Below, piece after piece: positions 7,671-16,840 of a DNA stretch of 64,000 bases (its first letter is position 1; the number at the start of each line of letters is the position of its first letter). The position numbers were made by a program, and so were the translations under genes. The notes beneath the pieces were generated by a model. That model saw only the letters and a program-made list of their open reading frames with translations, had not been told where the DNA came from and searched no databases. Origin of the DNA: Bacteroidota bacterium (GTDB taxonomy: Bacteria > Bacteroidota > Bacteroidia > Chitinophagales > Chitinophagaceae); assembly GCA_013288945.1 (NCBI GenBank), contig JABDAZ010000004.1, positions 1,606-65,605 of the forward strand, given 5' to 3'.

Positions 7671-9044
7671 ATGAATCGTATAAAAAATTATTCCGAACAT
7701 CTTTCAATTGCTATTAATCTTTTAAGATGGACTGTTATTGTAATTCCTGTTGGCATGGCAACAGGTTCTGCAGTTGCATTATTTCTTTGGTTGTTGGATA
7801 AGGCAACAACTTTTCGCTGGCAAAATGAGTGGCTTTTATTTTTGCTTCCTGTCGCCGGTATTCTTATTTATTTTTTATATAAACTCTGGGGCAAAAACAG
7901 CGAGCGGGGAAATAACCTTATTATAGATGAAATCCACAAACCCGGTGGTGGCGTACCTTTCAGGATGGCGCCGCTTGTATTAATAACAACTATTATCACG
8001 CATTTATTTGGTGGCTCTGCAGGCCGCGAAGGCACTGCTGTGCAAATGGGCGGAAGTATTGCGCAACTGTTTGCCAAATGGTTTCGACTAAAAGATGTTG
8101 ACGTACGCATTGTTTTAACTGCAGGCATTGCCGCTGGTTTCGGCGCAGTATTCGGCACGCCATTAACCGGTGCCATCTTTGCAATCGAAGTTTTGGCCAT
8201 CGGCAAAATAGAATATGGATCATTATTGCCTTGCCTGGTTGCAAGTATTGTTGGCGATATAACCTGCGCTGCGTGGGGCATTCATCATACACAATATTCA
8301 ATTTTATTTAGTGAAAATATAAGCAACACATTTTTTCACATCGATATTTTATTAACCGGAAAAGTTATTCTTGCAGGCATTTGTTTTGGGCTATCAAGTT
8401 TTTTATTTGCAGAAATGGTTCATGTATTAAAATCTCAATTCAAAAAATTTATAAAAATCCCTTATCTCATTCCTGTTGCTGGCGCATTAATAATTATCGC
8501 GCTTACATACATTTTAGGAACAAAAGATTATTTGGGTTTAGGCGTTTCAACACCTGATGGAAAAGGTGTAAGTATTGTAAATGCATTTCATATTAATGGC
8601 GCAACGCACTGGAGCTGGTTATGGAAAATAATTTTCACTGCAGTTACATTAAGCGCAGGTTTTAAAGGTGGCGAAGTGACGCCATTATTTTTTATCGGCG
8701 CCACACTCGGAAACACTTTATCATGGCTGCTTGGCGCGCCTGTTGATCTTTTCGCCGGCATTGGTTTTATCGCGGTGTTTGCAGGTGCAACAAATACGCC
8801 GCTCGCATGCACCATTATGGGCATCGAATTATTTGGTGGCGAGCACACTTTATATTTTGCGATTGCATGTTTTACTGCCTATTTTTTCAGTGGCCATTCC
8901 GGCATTTACATTGCGCAAAAAATTGCTGTTCCAAAAATTGCAGGCGCTCACTTTTCTGATGAAAAATCTCTTAAAGAATCGGTTGAAAGAAGAAATAATT
9001 TTGCAATAAAAAGTTTACGTAAATATTATTTCAAACAAAAATAA
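7671..9044 (+). CDS. CLC-F type fluoride/proton antiporter
   Basis: The 457-residue membrane protein belongs to the CLC family. It has GREGT at 118-122 with the gating Glu120, then [23 protein letters not shown] and [18 protein letters not shown]. Chloride-type CLCs carry GSGIP near the N-terminus; here the equivalent loop reads GNNLI at 80-84. That exchange, and GREGT instead of GREGP, mark the CLC-F branch that expels fluoride in exchange for protons. The fluoride riboswitch immediately upstream supports this independently. There are no C-terminal CBS domains. It probably acts in the inner membrane to keep cytoplasmic fluoride low. The next gene, ppa, encodes a fluoride-sensitive enzyme but has its own promoter. 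Confidence 0.92.
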   Translation: MNRIKNYSEHLSIAINLLRWTVIVIPVGMATGSAVALFLWLLDKATTFRWQNEWLLFLLPVAGILIYFLYKLWGKNSERGNNLIIDEIHKPGGGVPFRMAPLVLITTIITHLFGGSAGREGTAVQMGGSIAQLFAKWFRLKDVDVRIVLTAGIAAGFGAVFGTPLTGAIFAIEVLAIGKIEYGSLLPCLVASIVGDITCAAWGIHHTQYSILFSENISNTFFHIDILLTGKVILAGICFGLSSFLFAEMVHVLKSQFKKFIKIPYLIPVAGALIIIALTYILGTKDYLGLGVSTPDGKGVSIVNAFHINGATHWSWLWKIIFTAVTLSAGFKGGEVTPLFFIGATLGNTLSWLLGAPVDLFAGIGFIAVFAGATNTPLACTIMGIELFGGEHTLYFAIACFTAYFFSGHSGIYIAQKIAVPKIAGAHFSDEKSLKESVERRNNFAIKSLRKYYFKQK

Positions 9045-9111
9045 TTGCGGCATTTTAAACTAAGTATAAAATTGAAGCGTTGATTAAAATGTAAAGTGGT
9101 TTTTCATTTCT

Positions 9112-9141
9112 TTGATCAATCACTGATTTCGAGTAGGTTTG
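9112..9141 (+). promoter_or_regulatory. Promoter of ppa
   Basis: TTG at 9112-9114, a 19-base spacer and TAGGTTTG at 9134-9141 form a textbook Bacteroidota promoter. The predicted leader before the ATG at 9166 is about 20 bases. Confidence 0.85.
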
Positions 9142-9165
9142 TAAAAAAAATTTTAAACTGAAACT

Positions 9166-9738
9166 ATGAACATTCAAGTATCACATCCGTGGCATGGCGT
9201 TGAGTATGGTAAATCAGCTCCGAGAGTTGTTAATGCAATTATAGAAATTCCGCAAGGCTCTAGGGCAAAATATGAAATTGATAAACCAACCGGTTTATTA
9301 AAGTTGGATCGCGTTATATATTCTTCTTTTTATTATCCCGCTAATTATGGATTTATTCCGCAAACTTATGGCGATGATAAAGATCCGCTTGATATATTGG
9401 TGCTTTCTACAATCAGCATTCAGCCTTTATGTTTGGTTGAAGCAAAAGTGATTGGCGTAATGCAAATGATCGACGGCGGCGATGCAGATGACAAGATTAT
9501 TGCCGTTGCTGCAAATGATCCCGGAATGAATTATATTAATAACATTGAAGAATTGCCAAAACATTTTTTTGATGAAATGCGCCACTTTTTTGAAGAGTAT
9601 AAAACGCTCGAAAACAAAACAGTTGTGGTAGAAGAATTTGGCGATAAAACAATGGCATTAAAAGTTATTGAAGAAGCCATTGAATCGTACAAACAAAATT
9701 ATGGATCTGGTAAAAGCACTAATTTGATTGGACAATAA
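9166..9738 (+). CDS. ppa: Inorganic pyrophosphatase, family I
   Basis: The 190-residue cytoplasmic enzyme hydrolyses pyrophosphate to phosphate. It shows the family I signature: [17 protein letters not shown] (residues 27-43), [11 protein letters not shown], and the metal-binding [11 protein letters not shown]. The downstream [12 protein letters not shown] supplies further metal-binding Asp residues. Family I enzymes are strongly inhibited by fluoride, which makes the position directly behind the fluoride antiporter notable. The start ATG is well placed after its own promoter. Only 10 bases separate its stop from the next gene, so the two may be co-transcribed. Confidence 0.95.
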   Translation: MNIQVSHPWHGVEYGKSAPRVVNAIIEIPQGSRAKYEIDKPTGLLKLDRVIYSSFYYPANYGFIPQTYGDDKDPLDILVLSTISIQPLCLVEAKVIGVMQMIDGGDADDKIIAVAANDPGMNYINNIEELPKHFFDEMRHFFEEYKTLENKTVVVEEFGDKTMALKVIEEAIESYKQNYGSGKSTNLIGQ

Positions 9739-9748
9739 AACATTTGCT

Positions 9749-10120
9749 ATGTCAACACAAACACTTTTACTAATCGTATTAATAGGATTAATAGCTGGTA
9801 TGCTTAGTGGTTTGGTTGGCGTTGGCGGCGGAATTATTATTGTTCCGGCATTGGTACTTTTTTTAGGTTTCAGCCAGCACCAGGCAACGGGCACATCACT
9901 TGGAATTTTATTATTGCCTGCCGGAATTTTTGCGGTTATAAATTATTATAAACAAGGTTATATCGATTTGAAAGTAGTTGGTTTATTGTTTGTTGGTTTT
10001 TTAATCGGTGGATTTCTCGGCAGCAAAATTTCATTAACATTATCAGAAGCTGCAGTAAAAAAAATATTTGCCATTATGCTTGTTATCATCGCTGGCAAAA
10101 TGTTATTCTTCGATAAATAA
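9749..10120 (+). CDS. Half-size TauE/SafE-family membrane protein
   Basis: The start is taken as the ATG at 9749, giving 123 residues; a TTG at 9728 would overlap ppa. The protein has four hydrophobic helices and the family motif GxLSGLVGVGGGIIIVPALV near the N-terminus. TauE/SafE anion exporters usually have about 250 residues formed by two such repeats; this gene encodes one repeat only and would need to dimerise. No second half is found next to it: the following gene is convergent and unrelated. The substrate is unknown; family members move sulfite or sulfoacetate. Confidence 0.8.
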   Translation: MSTQTLLLIVLIGLIAGMLSGLVGVGGGIIIVPALVLFLGFSQHQATGTSLGILLLPAGIFAVINYYKQGYIDLKVVGLLFVGFLIGGFLGSKISLTLSEAAVKKIFAIMLVIIAGKMLFFDK

Positions 10121-10128
10121 TTATTTTT

Positions 10129-10866
10129 TTAAAAATATCTTTTAATAATTTTTAAGTGATGTGTTCTTTGTAAAGTATCTGTATTAATAATTCCCTGCTC
10201 ATCAATTTTATCAATGCGCACTTTGCCGGAAGCATGAATAATTGTTCTATCGTTCAATAATATACCAACGTGCATTATTTTGCCGGCCTCATTATCAAAA
10301 AAAATTAAATCGCCGAAACGCGCTGCTGATAAGGATTCTATGGTTTCACCTTGTGAAGCTTGTTGCCAGGTGTCGCGCATTAATGCAATGCCAAAAAACT
10401 TAAATACGGTTTGAGAAAACCCACTGCAATCAATTCCAAAAATTGTTTTTCCACCCCACAAATAACTGGTGTTTAAAAATTGAAAAGCAATTTTTTTTAT
10501 TGACTCTTCATTAATAACTGCTTTATTAATGTCCCAAATTTTTACTGAATTATTAATAACATTTTCATTAATAAAACTTCCAAACGGAACCATCATTGAC
10601 TGATGTTTATATTCAATTTTATTAACCCAATCTTCTGCCAGCAAATTTAATTGCTCATCGTATTTTGCTTTTTCAATTTCATTAATATGGCTTTGCTGGC
10701 ACCAGCCTTCATAATCATCGTACTTGCATTTTATTTTTGCCCAATCATTTTTTTGTTCGATAACAATGCACTGTTCACCAAAAATTAACTGGCTTACCAT
10801 TTCACTTTTATGCGCTGCTTCGGCACGAAGCGGGCTAACAGGAACACAACAAACTGCAAACATCAT
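10129..10866 (-). CDS. SH3-NlpC/P60 cell-wall peptidase
   Basis: The 245-residue protein has an N-terminal bacterial SH3 domain (about residues 5-60, with the family-typical PVSPLRAEAAHKSEMVSQLIFGE). A C-terminal NlpC/P60 domain carries the catalytic Cys147 in GIDCSGF, His199 in IMHVGIL and His211 in IIHASGKV. It should cleave gamma-D-glutamyl bonds in peptidoglycan stem peptides. No signal peptide is present at the chosen start (ATGATG at 10866), as is common for this group, which often recycles muropeptides in the cytoplasm. The gene converges with the TauE gene with only 8 bases between stops. Confidence 0.9.
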   Translation of the reverse strand: MMFAVCCVPVSPLRAEAAHKSEMVSQLIFGEQCIVIEQKNDWAKIKCKYDDYEGWCQQSHINEIEKAKYDEQLNLLAEDWVNKIEYKHQSMMVPFGSFINENVINNSVKIWDINKAVINEESIKKIAFQFLNTSYLWGGKTIFGIDCSGFSQTVFKFFGIALMRDTWQQASQGETIESLSAARFGDLIFFDNEAGKIMHVGILLNDRTIIHASGKVRIDKIDEQGIINTDTLQRTHHLKIIKRYF

Positions 10867-10981
10867 AATGCTGTATTTAATTATTAATCGTGAATTTACT
10901 TACACAAAAACAACCTTCAAACAATTTGTGAAATTTTTCAATTCGTGCATCTTACTATAATAAAATGATTATTTTACTTAC

Positions 10982-11560
10982 GTGAACGCCGACAAATATA
11001 ATCATATCACAGACCAGGAATTGCTTGACCGTTTTTATGGAGAGCATAATAACGATTGGCTTGGCGTTGTGTTGCAGCGTTACACTTTATTGTTGTTTGG
11101 TGTTTGCATGAAATATTTAAAAAATGACGAAGAAGCAAAAGATGCCGTGCAGCAAATTTTTTTAAAAAGTATTACAGAGCTTCATAAATATAAAGTTGAA
11201 TATTTCAAATCATGGATATACATGGTTGCGCGAAATTATTGTTTAATGAAATTGCGCGACAAACATGGAAGGATGTCTGTTGATATTAATGAGCTCGCCA
11301 TTGCATCGCCGGATGAATATTTAAATAAAAAGTTGCACGCAGAAAAAGATCGCACGCTGGAAATTATGGAAAGTGCATTGCAGGAATTAAGCAAAGAGCA
11401 AAAACAGTGTGTAACTTTGTTTTATCTTGATAAAAAATCTTACCAGGAAATTACGGATATAACAGGCTTCAATATGATGCAGGTTAAAAGTTATATTCAA
11501 AATGGCAAACGCAATTTGAAATTGTTATTAGATAAAAAAATGAAAGTGCTTCATAAATAA
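10982..11560 (+). CDS. ECF-type RNA polymerase sigma factor
   Basis: The 192-residue protein has a sigma region 2 (about residues 25-90, with LKNDEEAKDAVQQIFLKSI and FKSWIYMVARNYCLMKLRD) and a region 4 helix-turn-helix (about 125-185, with LDKKSYQEITDITGFNMMQVKSYIQNGKRNLK). It thus directs RNA polymerase to an alternative promoter set. The start is GTG at 10982. The next gene begins directly after the stop (TAA then ATG) and looks like its anti-sigma factor, the usual arrangement. Confidence 0.92.
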   Translation: MNADKYNHITDQELLDRFYGEHNNDWLGVVLQRYTLLLFGVCMKYLKNDEEAKDAVQQIFLKSITELHKYKVEYFKSWIYMVARNYCLMKLRDKHGRMSVDINELAIASPDEYLNKKLHAEKDRTLEIMESALQELSKEQKQCVTLFYLDKKSYQEITDITGFNMMQVKSYIQNGKRNLKLLLDKKMKVLHK

Positions 11561-11923
11561 ATGAACAAAAATTTACTGAACATATTATCAGAAAGTGAGG
11601 ATGAAATTGACATTCAAAAGCTGACCGATTATCTTGATGGTAAACTTTCAGGCGAAGAAAAACATGCCTTTGAAAAACAAATAAGTGATAATGATTTTGT
11701 GAATGATGCAATTGAAGGTTTACAAAATTCAAATGCAAAAGATATTCAGTCCACCGTTGAGCAACTGAATGCAGTATTAAAAAAACAAGTTGCAAAGAAA
11801 AAAAAGCGCCTTGAAAAAAGGCGCCTTAAAGAATATCCGTGGATTTATATTTCTATTATTCTCATCTTAATTTTATGCGTGCTTGCATATATTGTTATTA
11901 GCAAATCAATGCATATCTTTTAA
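11561..11923 (+). CDS. Probable membrane anti-sigma factor
   Basis: The 120-residue protein has a soluble N-terminal helical part (LTDYLDGKLSGEEKHAFEKQISDNDF, typical of Bacteroidota anti-sigma N-terminal domains). A very basic stretch (KKKKRLEKRRLK, about 80-91) and one membrane segment (about 95-115) follow, with only a few residues outside. It lacks the His-Cys zinc motif. It is fused in expression to the ECF sigma gene with no spacing, so it probably holds that sigma factor at the membrane. The short exterior end means the signal is probably sensed through a partner or the membrane itself. Confidence 0.75.
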   Translation: MNKNLLNILSESEDEIDIQKLTDYLDGKLSGEEKHAFEKQISDNDFVNDAIEGLQNSNAKDIQSTVEQLNAVLKKQVAKKKKRLEKRRLKEYPWIYISIILILILCVLAYIVISKSMHIF

Positions 11924-11931
11924 TCAATTCG

Positions 11932-13296
11932 TTATTCTTTTTTTGTATTAATCATTTTTGATGGCGGTAATTTTTGTTTTGTTGCATCAGGTTGTTTAAA
12001 ATCAGTTTCAGTCACCTGATCTTTTTTTCCTAAATAAGTCCACGCTACATTGTTCATGTATTGATCAAAAACGTGGTTGAGATCATTGGTTTTTACCTGT
12101 TCAATTTTATTATTAATCTCATCAAATATGCGCCAGTTGCCGGATGCCTCACAAAACCCAAGTACGTTTGCTTGCGAAGCGCTTGCTTCATTTGTCATAT
12201 AATAATCAGTTAAGTATTCTTTTTTCTTGTCTTCAACTTCTTTTGCAGTAAAACCGTTTTTCTTAATATCATTAATAATATCCGTCATCACCTGCAATGA
12301 TTGTTTTGGATCGATCGTAGAGATGTATAAATTAGCAACTGGATTATTAATAAAGCTGGTATTATAAAAAGCAGCCGGCGCGTATGATAAACTTCTCTTC
12401 GTTCTCAACTCCACAAAATAACGATCATACAAAATGCGCATTGCAAATTCAAACAACGGGCCGTCGGGAGAAAAATATTTTGGTGCATTAACGGTTCCGA
12501 AAATATAATTTGTTGCAATACTTCTGTCGCTGATATTTACATTAGCCTTTGTAACGCCCGTTACCACTGGCTTTGGCGGCAATGTGCCTTCCGGCAATTT
12601 TGCAAGCGTATTTTTTATTTTATCAAGCAAATCTTTTTCTTCAATATTTCCTACAACAACGAGGTAGCATTTTTTCTTTCCTAACAATTTTGCATAATAA
12701 TTTTTTGCATCGTCAAGTGTTATTTTATCCAGGCTTTCTGCAGTTCCGTTTTGCATCAATTCATATGCTGTGCCTTTAAAAACTTGTTGCGTTGCAATTT
12801 TGCGCAAATAGGCATCAGGGTTTGCATCTGCATTTTTTGCAGAAGAAACGGCTTGTTGTTTTATCACATCAAATTCTTTTGGATCCATCGCCGGAGAAAG
12901 CAATGCATCTGTAAACATGTTCCAGCTTTGTGTAAAATTTTCTGTTAAGCAATTCATAGACACTGAGCTGAAATCCTTGCTGGAAGCGGTTGAGAAGGTT
13001 GTTCCCAATTTATCAGCCGTTGCAGAAAAAATATTTTTATCCATATTTTTTGTTCCGCCACGCGTAACGAGTCTTAAAGAAATTGGTTCAAGGCCTTGCT
13101 GATCGCTGGTAATATTTGCAACGCCGCCGCGAATAAATAAACCAACCGTTACTACTTCTTTCGGCGTTTTTTTAAGGATGATTTTCAATCCTTCATAATT
13201 AATTTCTTTCGTGCCGCTTTGCGCAAAAACGCTGCTCGTAAAAATCATTAATACAATTACAAGCTGGTATCTTTTAAAAAAGTTTTTCATTTCCAT
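11932..13296 (-). CDS. M16-family peptidase, non-catalytic subunit
   Basis: The 454-residue protein has a signal peptide (VLMIFTSSVFAQ) and the two-domain M16 fold. Where active members have HxxEH, it reads QQGLEPISLRLV, so the zinc site is missing. It keeps the C-terminal region with the RTKRSLSYAPAAFY motif used by the partner subunit to bind substrate. Such inactive subunits pair with an active one, and the gene lies 20 bases downstream of a catalytic M16 gene. Together they should form a periplasmic heterodimeric zinc peptidase that degrades small polypeptides. Confidence 0.88.
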   Translation of the reverse strand: MEMKNFFKRYQLVIVLMIFTSSVFAQSGTKEINYEGLKIILKKTPKEVVTVGLFIRGGVANITSDQQGLEPISLRLVTRGGTKNMDKNIFSATADKLGTTFSTASSKDFSSVSMNCLTENFTQSWNMFTDALLSPAMDPKEFDVIKQQAVSSAKNADANPDAYLRKIATQQVFKGTAYELMQNGTAESLDKITLDDAKNYYAKLLGKKKCYLVVVGNIEEKDLLDKIKNTLAKLPEGTLPPKPVVTGVTKANVNISDRSIATNYIFGTVNAPKYFSPDGPLFEFAMRILYDRYFVELRTKRSLSYAPAAFYNTSFINNPVANLYISTIDPKQSLQVMTDIINDIKKNGFTAKEVEDKKKEYLTDYYMTNEASASQANVLGFCEASGNWRIFDEINNKIEQVKTNDLNHVFDQYMNNVAWTYLGKKDQVTETDFKQPDATKQKLPPSKMINTKKE

Positions 13297-13316
13297 TTTT
13301 TTTCCAATGAATAATT

Positions 13317-14690
13317 TTATTTAAACATGCTGTCGAGGTTTGTTACGTTCCAGTTTTTTTGCATGGCAGAACTTAACAACAATCCTTTTACACAAGGCTG
13401 GCCAATAATATATTTGCTGAGATAATTATGGATATCTGCCCTCGTTATTTTTTTTATTTCATTAATGTAATTGAAATAATAATCCAGCGATGCTGAGCAC
13501 CACCAAAATGTAAGTGTGTGTGCAAATTGCGACGTTACTTCCGCGCTGTATTTTTCTGAATTTGCCAGTTGTGTTTTTGCAGTTTCCAGTTGTTCATCTG
13601 TAAAATAATCATTGGTATCAAACTGATCAATCTGATTTTGCAAAGCTTTAAATGACTCTTTAAATTTTTGCGGATTAGGAACGTATTGCATGTTAATAGG
13701 CCCAACATACTTTGCAGATTGATAATTTATACTTGCAGCTAATGCATAACCACTATCAACAAGTGCCTGCTGGAATTTAGAACTTTTTTGAGATAATATA
13801 GTTGAAAATACATCGGCAACAATGGTGTTCTTCACATCATTTCTTGTATCCGGGCCATGCCAGCCAATAAATAAAATAGGAACACGCGCGTTTTCGTTTG
13901 TTACCACGAAACTCAGGCTGTCAGCGGGATTCAGCGGACTGAATTCTGGTATTGGCCATTTTTGAAACGGATCAAAATCACTCGCTTTCCAATCGCCGAA
14001 TATTTCTTTTGCTTTCGCAAAAATATCTTCATGATGAACAGAACCTGCAACAACAAGAATGGAATTATTTGGATAATAATACTTGTCTTTTATCACGCGC
14101 ATTTTTTCCGGCGTGCAGGTTAATATCACCTGGTGATCGCCAATTGCATTTTTTCTTGAATATAAATTGCCCCACATTTTATGGCTGAAAGTATTAACCA
14201 AAGTATATGTCGGGCTGCTTTCCTGGCGTTGAAATTCGCCATCAACAACAGGGTTTTCTTTTTTCATTTCGTCTTTTAAAAACAAAGGATAGCGAATGGC
14301 ACTGTTTAAAAACTGCAAGCCTTCTTTTACTTGTTTGTTCCCTAATGTAAAAAAATAATTCACGCGCTCATCGCCAGTCGTTCCATTAAAAACAATTCCA
14401 AGTTCATGAATGCGATCAAGATATTTTTCCTGTGAAGGAATATCTTTATTGGCTTTAAAAAACATGTGTTCATACAAATGCGATAAGCCGTTATACGCAG
14501 TGTCTTCCGTATAAGAACCGTTGTGCACGGCTATTTCAACGGTTGCCAACGGAACGGAAGCATCTTCCAAAACCAAAACCTGCAAGCCGTTATCGAGCTT
14601 GGTTAAAAAAATATTTGATGGCATATTTTGTTGCGCCACGGCAAATATTAATGATGAAGAAAGAACAATACTTGCAACTAATTTTTTCAT
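13317..14690 (-). CDS. M16-family zinc peptidase, catalytic subunit
   Basis: The 457-residue product begins with a signal peptide (KKLVASIVLSSSLIFAVAQ). The inverted zinc motif HLYEH lies near residue 68 and the third ligand lies in ENPVVDGEFQ about 75 residues later, so it should be active. An ATG two codons earlier (14696) is an equally possible start. It is first in a two-gene operon with the inactive partner. Exported M16 peptidases of Bacteroidota are thought to clear peptides from the periplasm. Confidence 0.9.
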   Translation of the reverse strand: MKKLVASIVLSSSLIFAVAQQNMPSNIFLTKLDNGLQVLVLEDASVPLATVEIAVHNGSYTEDTAYNGLSHLYEHMFFKANKDIPSQEKYLDRIHELGIVFNGTTGDERVNYFFTLGNKQVKEGLQFLNSAIRYPLFLKDEMKKENPVVDGEFQRQESSPTYTLVNTFSHKMWGNLYSRKNAIGDHQVILTCTPEKMRVIKDKYYYPNNSILVVAGSVHHEDIFAKAKEIFGDWKASDFDPFQKWPIPEFSPLNPADSLSFVVTNENARVPILFIGWHGPDTRNDVKNTIVADVFSTILSQKSSKFQQALVDSGYALAASINYQSAKYVGPINMQYVPNPQKFKESFKALQNQIDQFDTNDYFTDEQLETAKTQLANSEKYSAEVTSQFAHTLTFWWCSASLDYYFNYINEIKKITRADIHNYLSKYIIGQPCVKGLLLSSAMQKNWNVTNLDSMFK

Positions 14691-14844
14691 AAGCATCCTG
14701 TTTTAATAAATTTTATTGTTTCAATTTTTGAATAAAATTTTCAATATCAATCAGAAAATTCAACGCAATGAATTTATGCAGAACGCGGCAATTGCAAATA
14801 CCTTTTATGTAAAAGTTTTCTTATTAATAAACATTGTTTGGATC

Positions 14845-14902
14845 GCGAATGGCCAATGGCAAACGGCCAAAACTAATTGACCATCCACCATTGACCATTC
14901 AC
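14845..14902. repeat. Heptad-repeat inverted repeat
   Basis: The left arm has units GAATGGC and CAATGGC from 14847. The right arm (14877-14902) read backwards gives GTGAATGGTCAATGG, matching the left arm with a few changes. It fills the gap between the M16 operon and the lipoprotein gene. Confidence 0.65.
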
Positions 14903-14928
14903 AAAATTAAAACCTATTAATAAATCTC

Positions 14929-16053
14929 CTACTGATATTGTATATAAACCGGTTGTGGCTTCAGTTTCAACACTTCCTGCGGCGTAAGCATGCGGCTATT
15001 TGCTTCGCGGTAATCGTTTTTATAAAACAATTTGAACCCTGTAAATTCAACAGGTTCTTTTGCAATAAATGTTTTGTAAGTGGTGATTTTTCTTGATTGC
15101 GCTCCCCAGCCATCCATGTCCATCACAAATTGAACCTGCGGCGTAGTGATAATGTTTTTATAATTAGTAACCATTGCATGCGTGAAGCGGTGAACGATAA
15201 ATACTTTCGGCGGCAGGTTATTGTCTTTTACCAATTTGGTTAAATAATTAACTGCAAAATTTATATCTGTTGCATCCATTGTGCCGATAACAGTTCCAGG
15301 TTTTTTTCCTGTCTTCATCGAAAATTCAGGATCAATTCCTAAATGCACTTGCGGCATTTTTAAATATTTTTCAAGCAAAGGAATTTCGGTTTGCACATTG
15401 CTTAATGCCACCTGCACATCTAAAAAAACAATGGCATTTATTTTTGCAGCCATTTTTAAAACAGAATCAATTTGCTTAAATGGCATGCGCAAACGGTATT
15501 TATTATCTTTTCCTGCATAACCTTGCGCAGTTACGGCAATATAATGCAACGCAGGCTGCACGGCCATTGTAGTATCTGCAGCTTCCCATTTTTTTACTTC
15601 TGCATTTAATTTTTGCAACATTTCCGCTTCAGGATATTCGCCAAGCACGCCCATTCTTTTTGAATATAAATTTCCGTAGTAAGCAACAATTCTTTTAAAA
15701 GGAAGTATTGCACCAGCATCAGGATAAGCAACGGATTTTACCGGCCACCGGCCAGATGAATCACCATTTGTAAGCCTTATCATTTTTTGGTTATACAATG
15801 CAGTATCCAACACTGCCGGAACTGCTGTAGTAATTGCAGAATCTTTTTTTACTGAAGAATCTTTTGACGTAGTATCTTTTTTTATTGCAGGAATATCTTT
15901 TTTTACTTCTTCAGAATAAAGGCTGTTGCAACTGATAATAAAATTAGCCGCGCATAAAAGCCCGATAACGGAAAATGCTTTTGAAAATTTGCTGAAGAAA
16001 AAATACGAAGTACTTATACTAAAAGTACCGGCGGGATTTATATCGCGTTGCAT
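14929..16053 (-). CDS. Lipoprotein with TIM-barrel-like domain, unknown function
   Basis: From the ATG at 16053 the product has 374 residues. A signal ends in lipobox FIISC, followed by a Lys/Asp/Ser-rich linker (EEVKKDIPAIKKDTTSKDSS) and a compact domain of about 280 residues. Its conserved-looking segments are HYIAVTAQGY, IVFLDVQVALS, LGIDPEF, GTMDATDIN, PPKVFIVHRFTHAMV and FVMDMDGWG. Acidic residues at strand ends suggest a TIM barrel of glycosidase type, but I do not recognise a named family. A longer reading to 16119 would put 22 unlikely residues before the signal. Confidence 0.65.
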   Translation of the reverse strand: MQRDINPAGTFSISTSYFFFSKFSKAFSVIGLLCAANFIISCNSLYSEEVKKDIPAIKKDTTSKDSSVKKDSAITTAVPAVLDTALYNQKMIRLTNGDSSGRWPVKSVAYPDAGAILPFKRIVAYYGNLYSKRMGVLGEYPEAEMLQKLNAEVKKWEAADTTMAVQPALHYIAVTAQGYAGKDNKYRLRMPFKQIDSVLKMAAKINAIVFLDVQVALSNVQTEIPLLEKYLKMPQVHLGIDPEFSMKTGKKPGTVIGTMDATDINFAVNYLTKLVKDNNLPPKVFIVHRFTHAMVTNYKNIITTPQVQFVMDMDGWGAQSRKITTYKTFIAKEPVEFTGFKLFYKNDYREANSRMLTPQEVLKLKPQPVYIQYQ

Positions 16054-16399
16054 AGGGTTGGGATTTTTGAGAGGAAAAAAAGAATTAAATAATGGTAGTG
16101 AAAACGTGCCTCGGCTCATTTTATTTTGGAGAAATCAGTTTTAGTTTTATTAATAAAGGGAAGCAAATACTGAATTCGGCCGCGAAGATAAATTATTCTT
16201 TTTTACTTATGTTGAATGGATACATTAACTATTGATTTTATTAATAAACATTTGCATTCAAAATGTGAATTACTTCTACATAAATCGTTTGATTAATAAA
16301 TTTTAAATTGATTATCTTTAATAGTAAGTGGTACAATAATTGTTTCCTTTTATCGTTCGCCATGTGTAATTAATTCTCTTACCTGAAAAACTGTTAATT
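16054..16399. other. Intergenic region, 346 bp
   Basis: This region between divergent genes is AT-rich with several ATTAAT copies. I see no clear TAnnTTTG promoter, RNA gene or terminator in it. Confidence 0.4.
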
Positions 16400-16840
16400 A
16401 TGTCATCACAAAATTTAGCCCAGCTTCACACCGTAAAAAAGTTGAATCAATTATTCAGTGCATTGCAGGATGTGAAAAAGAAATGTGAGACGTTTGCAAC
16501 AGGAATAAAAAATCAACAGGTTTATCAAACCATCATCAGCCTTGCAGTTGAAAACAATCAATATGCAACGGAGATAAGTTCATTAATACGCAGCCTTGGC
16601 GGAGAAACAGAAATTACAAGTACAGAAAATTTAGCTGATACAAAAAGTAAAAAACCACGTTCAGAAAAAAATATATTAAAAGCCTGCGAAAAAAGTGAGC
16701 AGCTATTAATGAAAATGTATAACGATGTTTTGACAGAACATTATGTATACGACAGCCTCAAAAAAATGATCAAAAATCAATTGAACGGAATTAATTTTTC
16801 TTTTCACCGTTTGCAATTGTTGAACACATTTCAAAAATAA
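16400..16840 (+). CDS. DUF2383-like four-helix-bundle protein
   Basis: The 146-residue protein is almost entirely helical, with no signal or membrane segment. Its pattern (LNQLFSALQDVKKKCETFATGI, then LAVENNQYATEISSLIRSLGGE, then ACEKSEQLLMKMYNDVL) resembles the ferritin-like DUF2383/PA2169 family often linked to stress. The family's iron-ligand residues are not clearly conserved here. It ends exactly where the convergent esterase gene ends. Confidence 0.6.
   Translation: MSSQNLAQLHTVKKLNQLFSALQDVKKKCETFATGIKNQQVYQTIISLAVENNQYATEISSLIRSLGGETEITSTENLADTKSKKPRSEKNILKACEKSEQLLMKMYNDVLTEHYVYDSLKKMIKNQLNGINFSFHRLQLLNTFQK

Noticed and set aside
11806..11825. Hairpin GCGCCTT/AAGGCGC
   Set aside because: It lies inside the anti-sigma gene where the Lys/Arg-rich stretch is coded, and has no T-run, so it is not a terminator.
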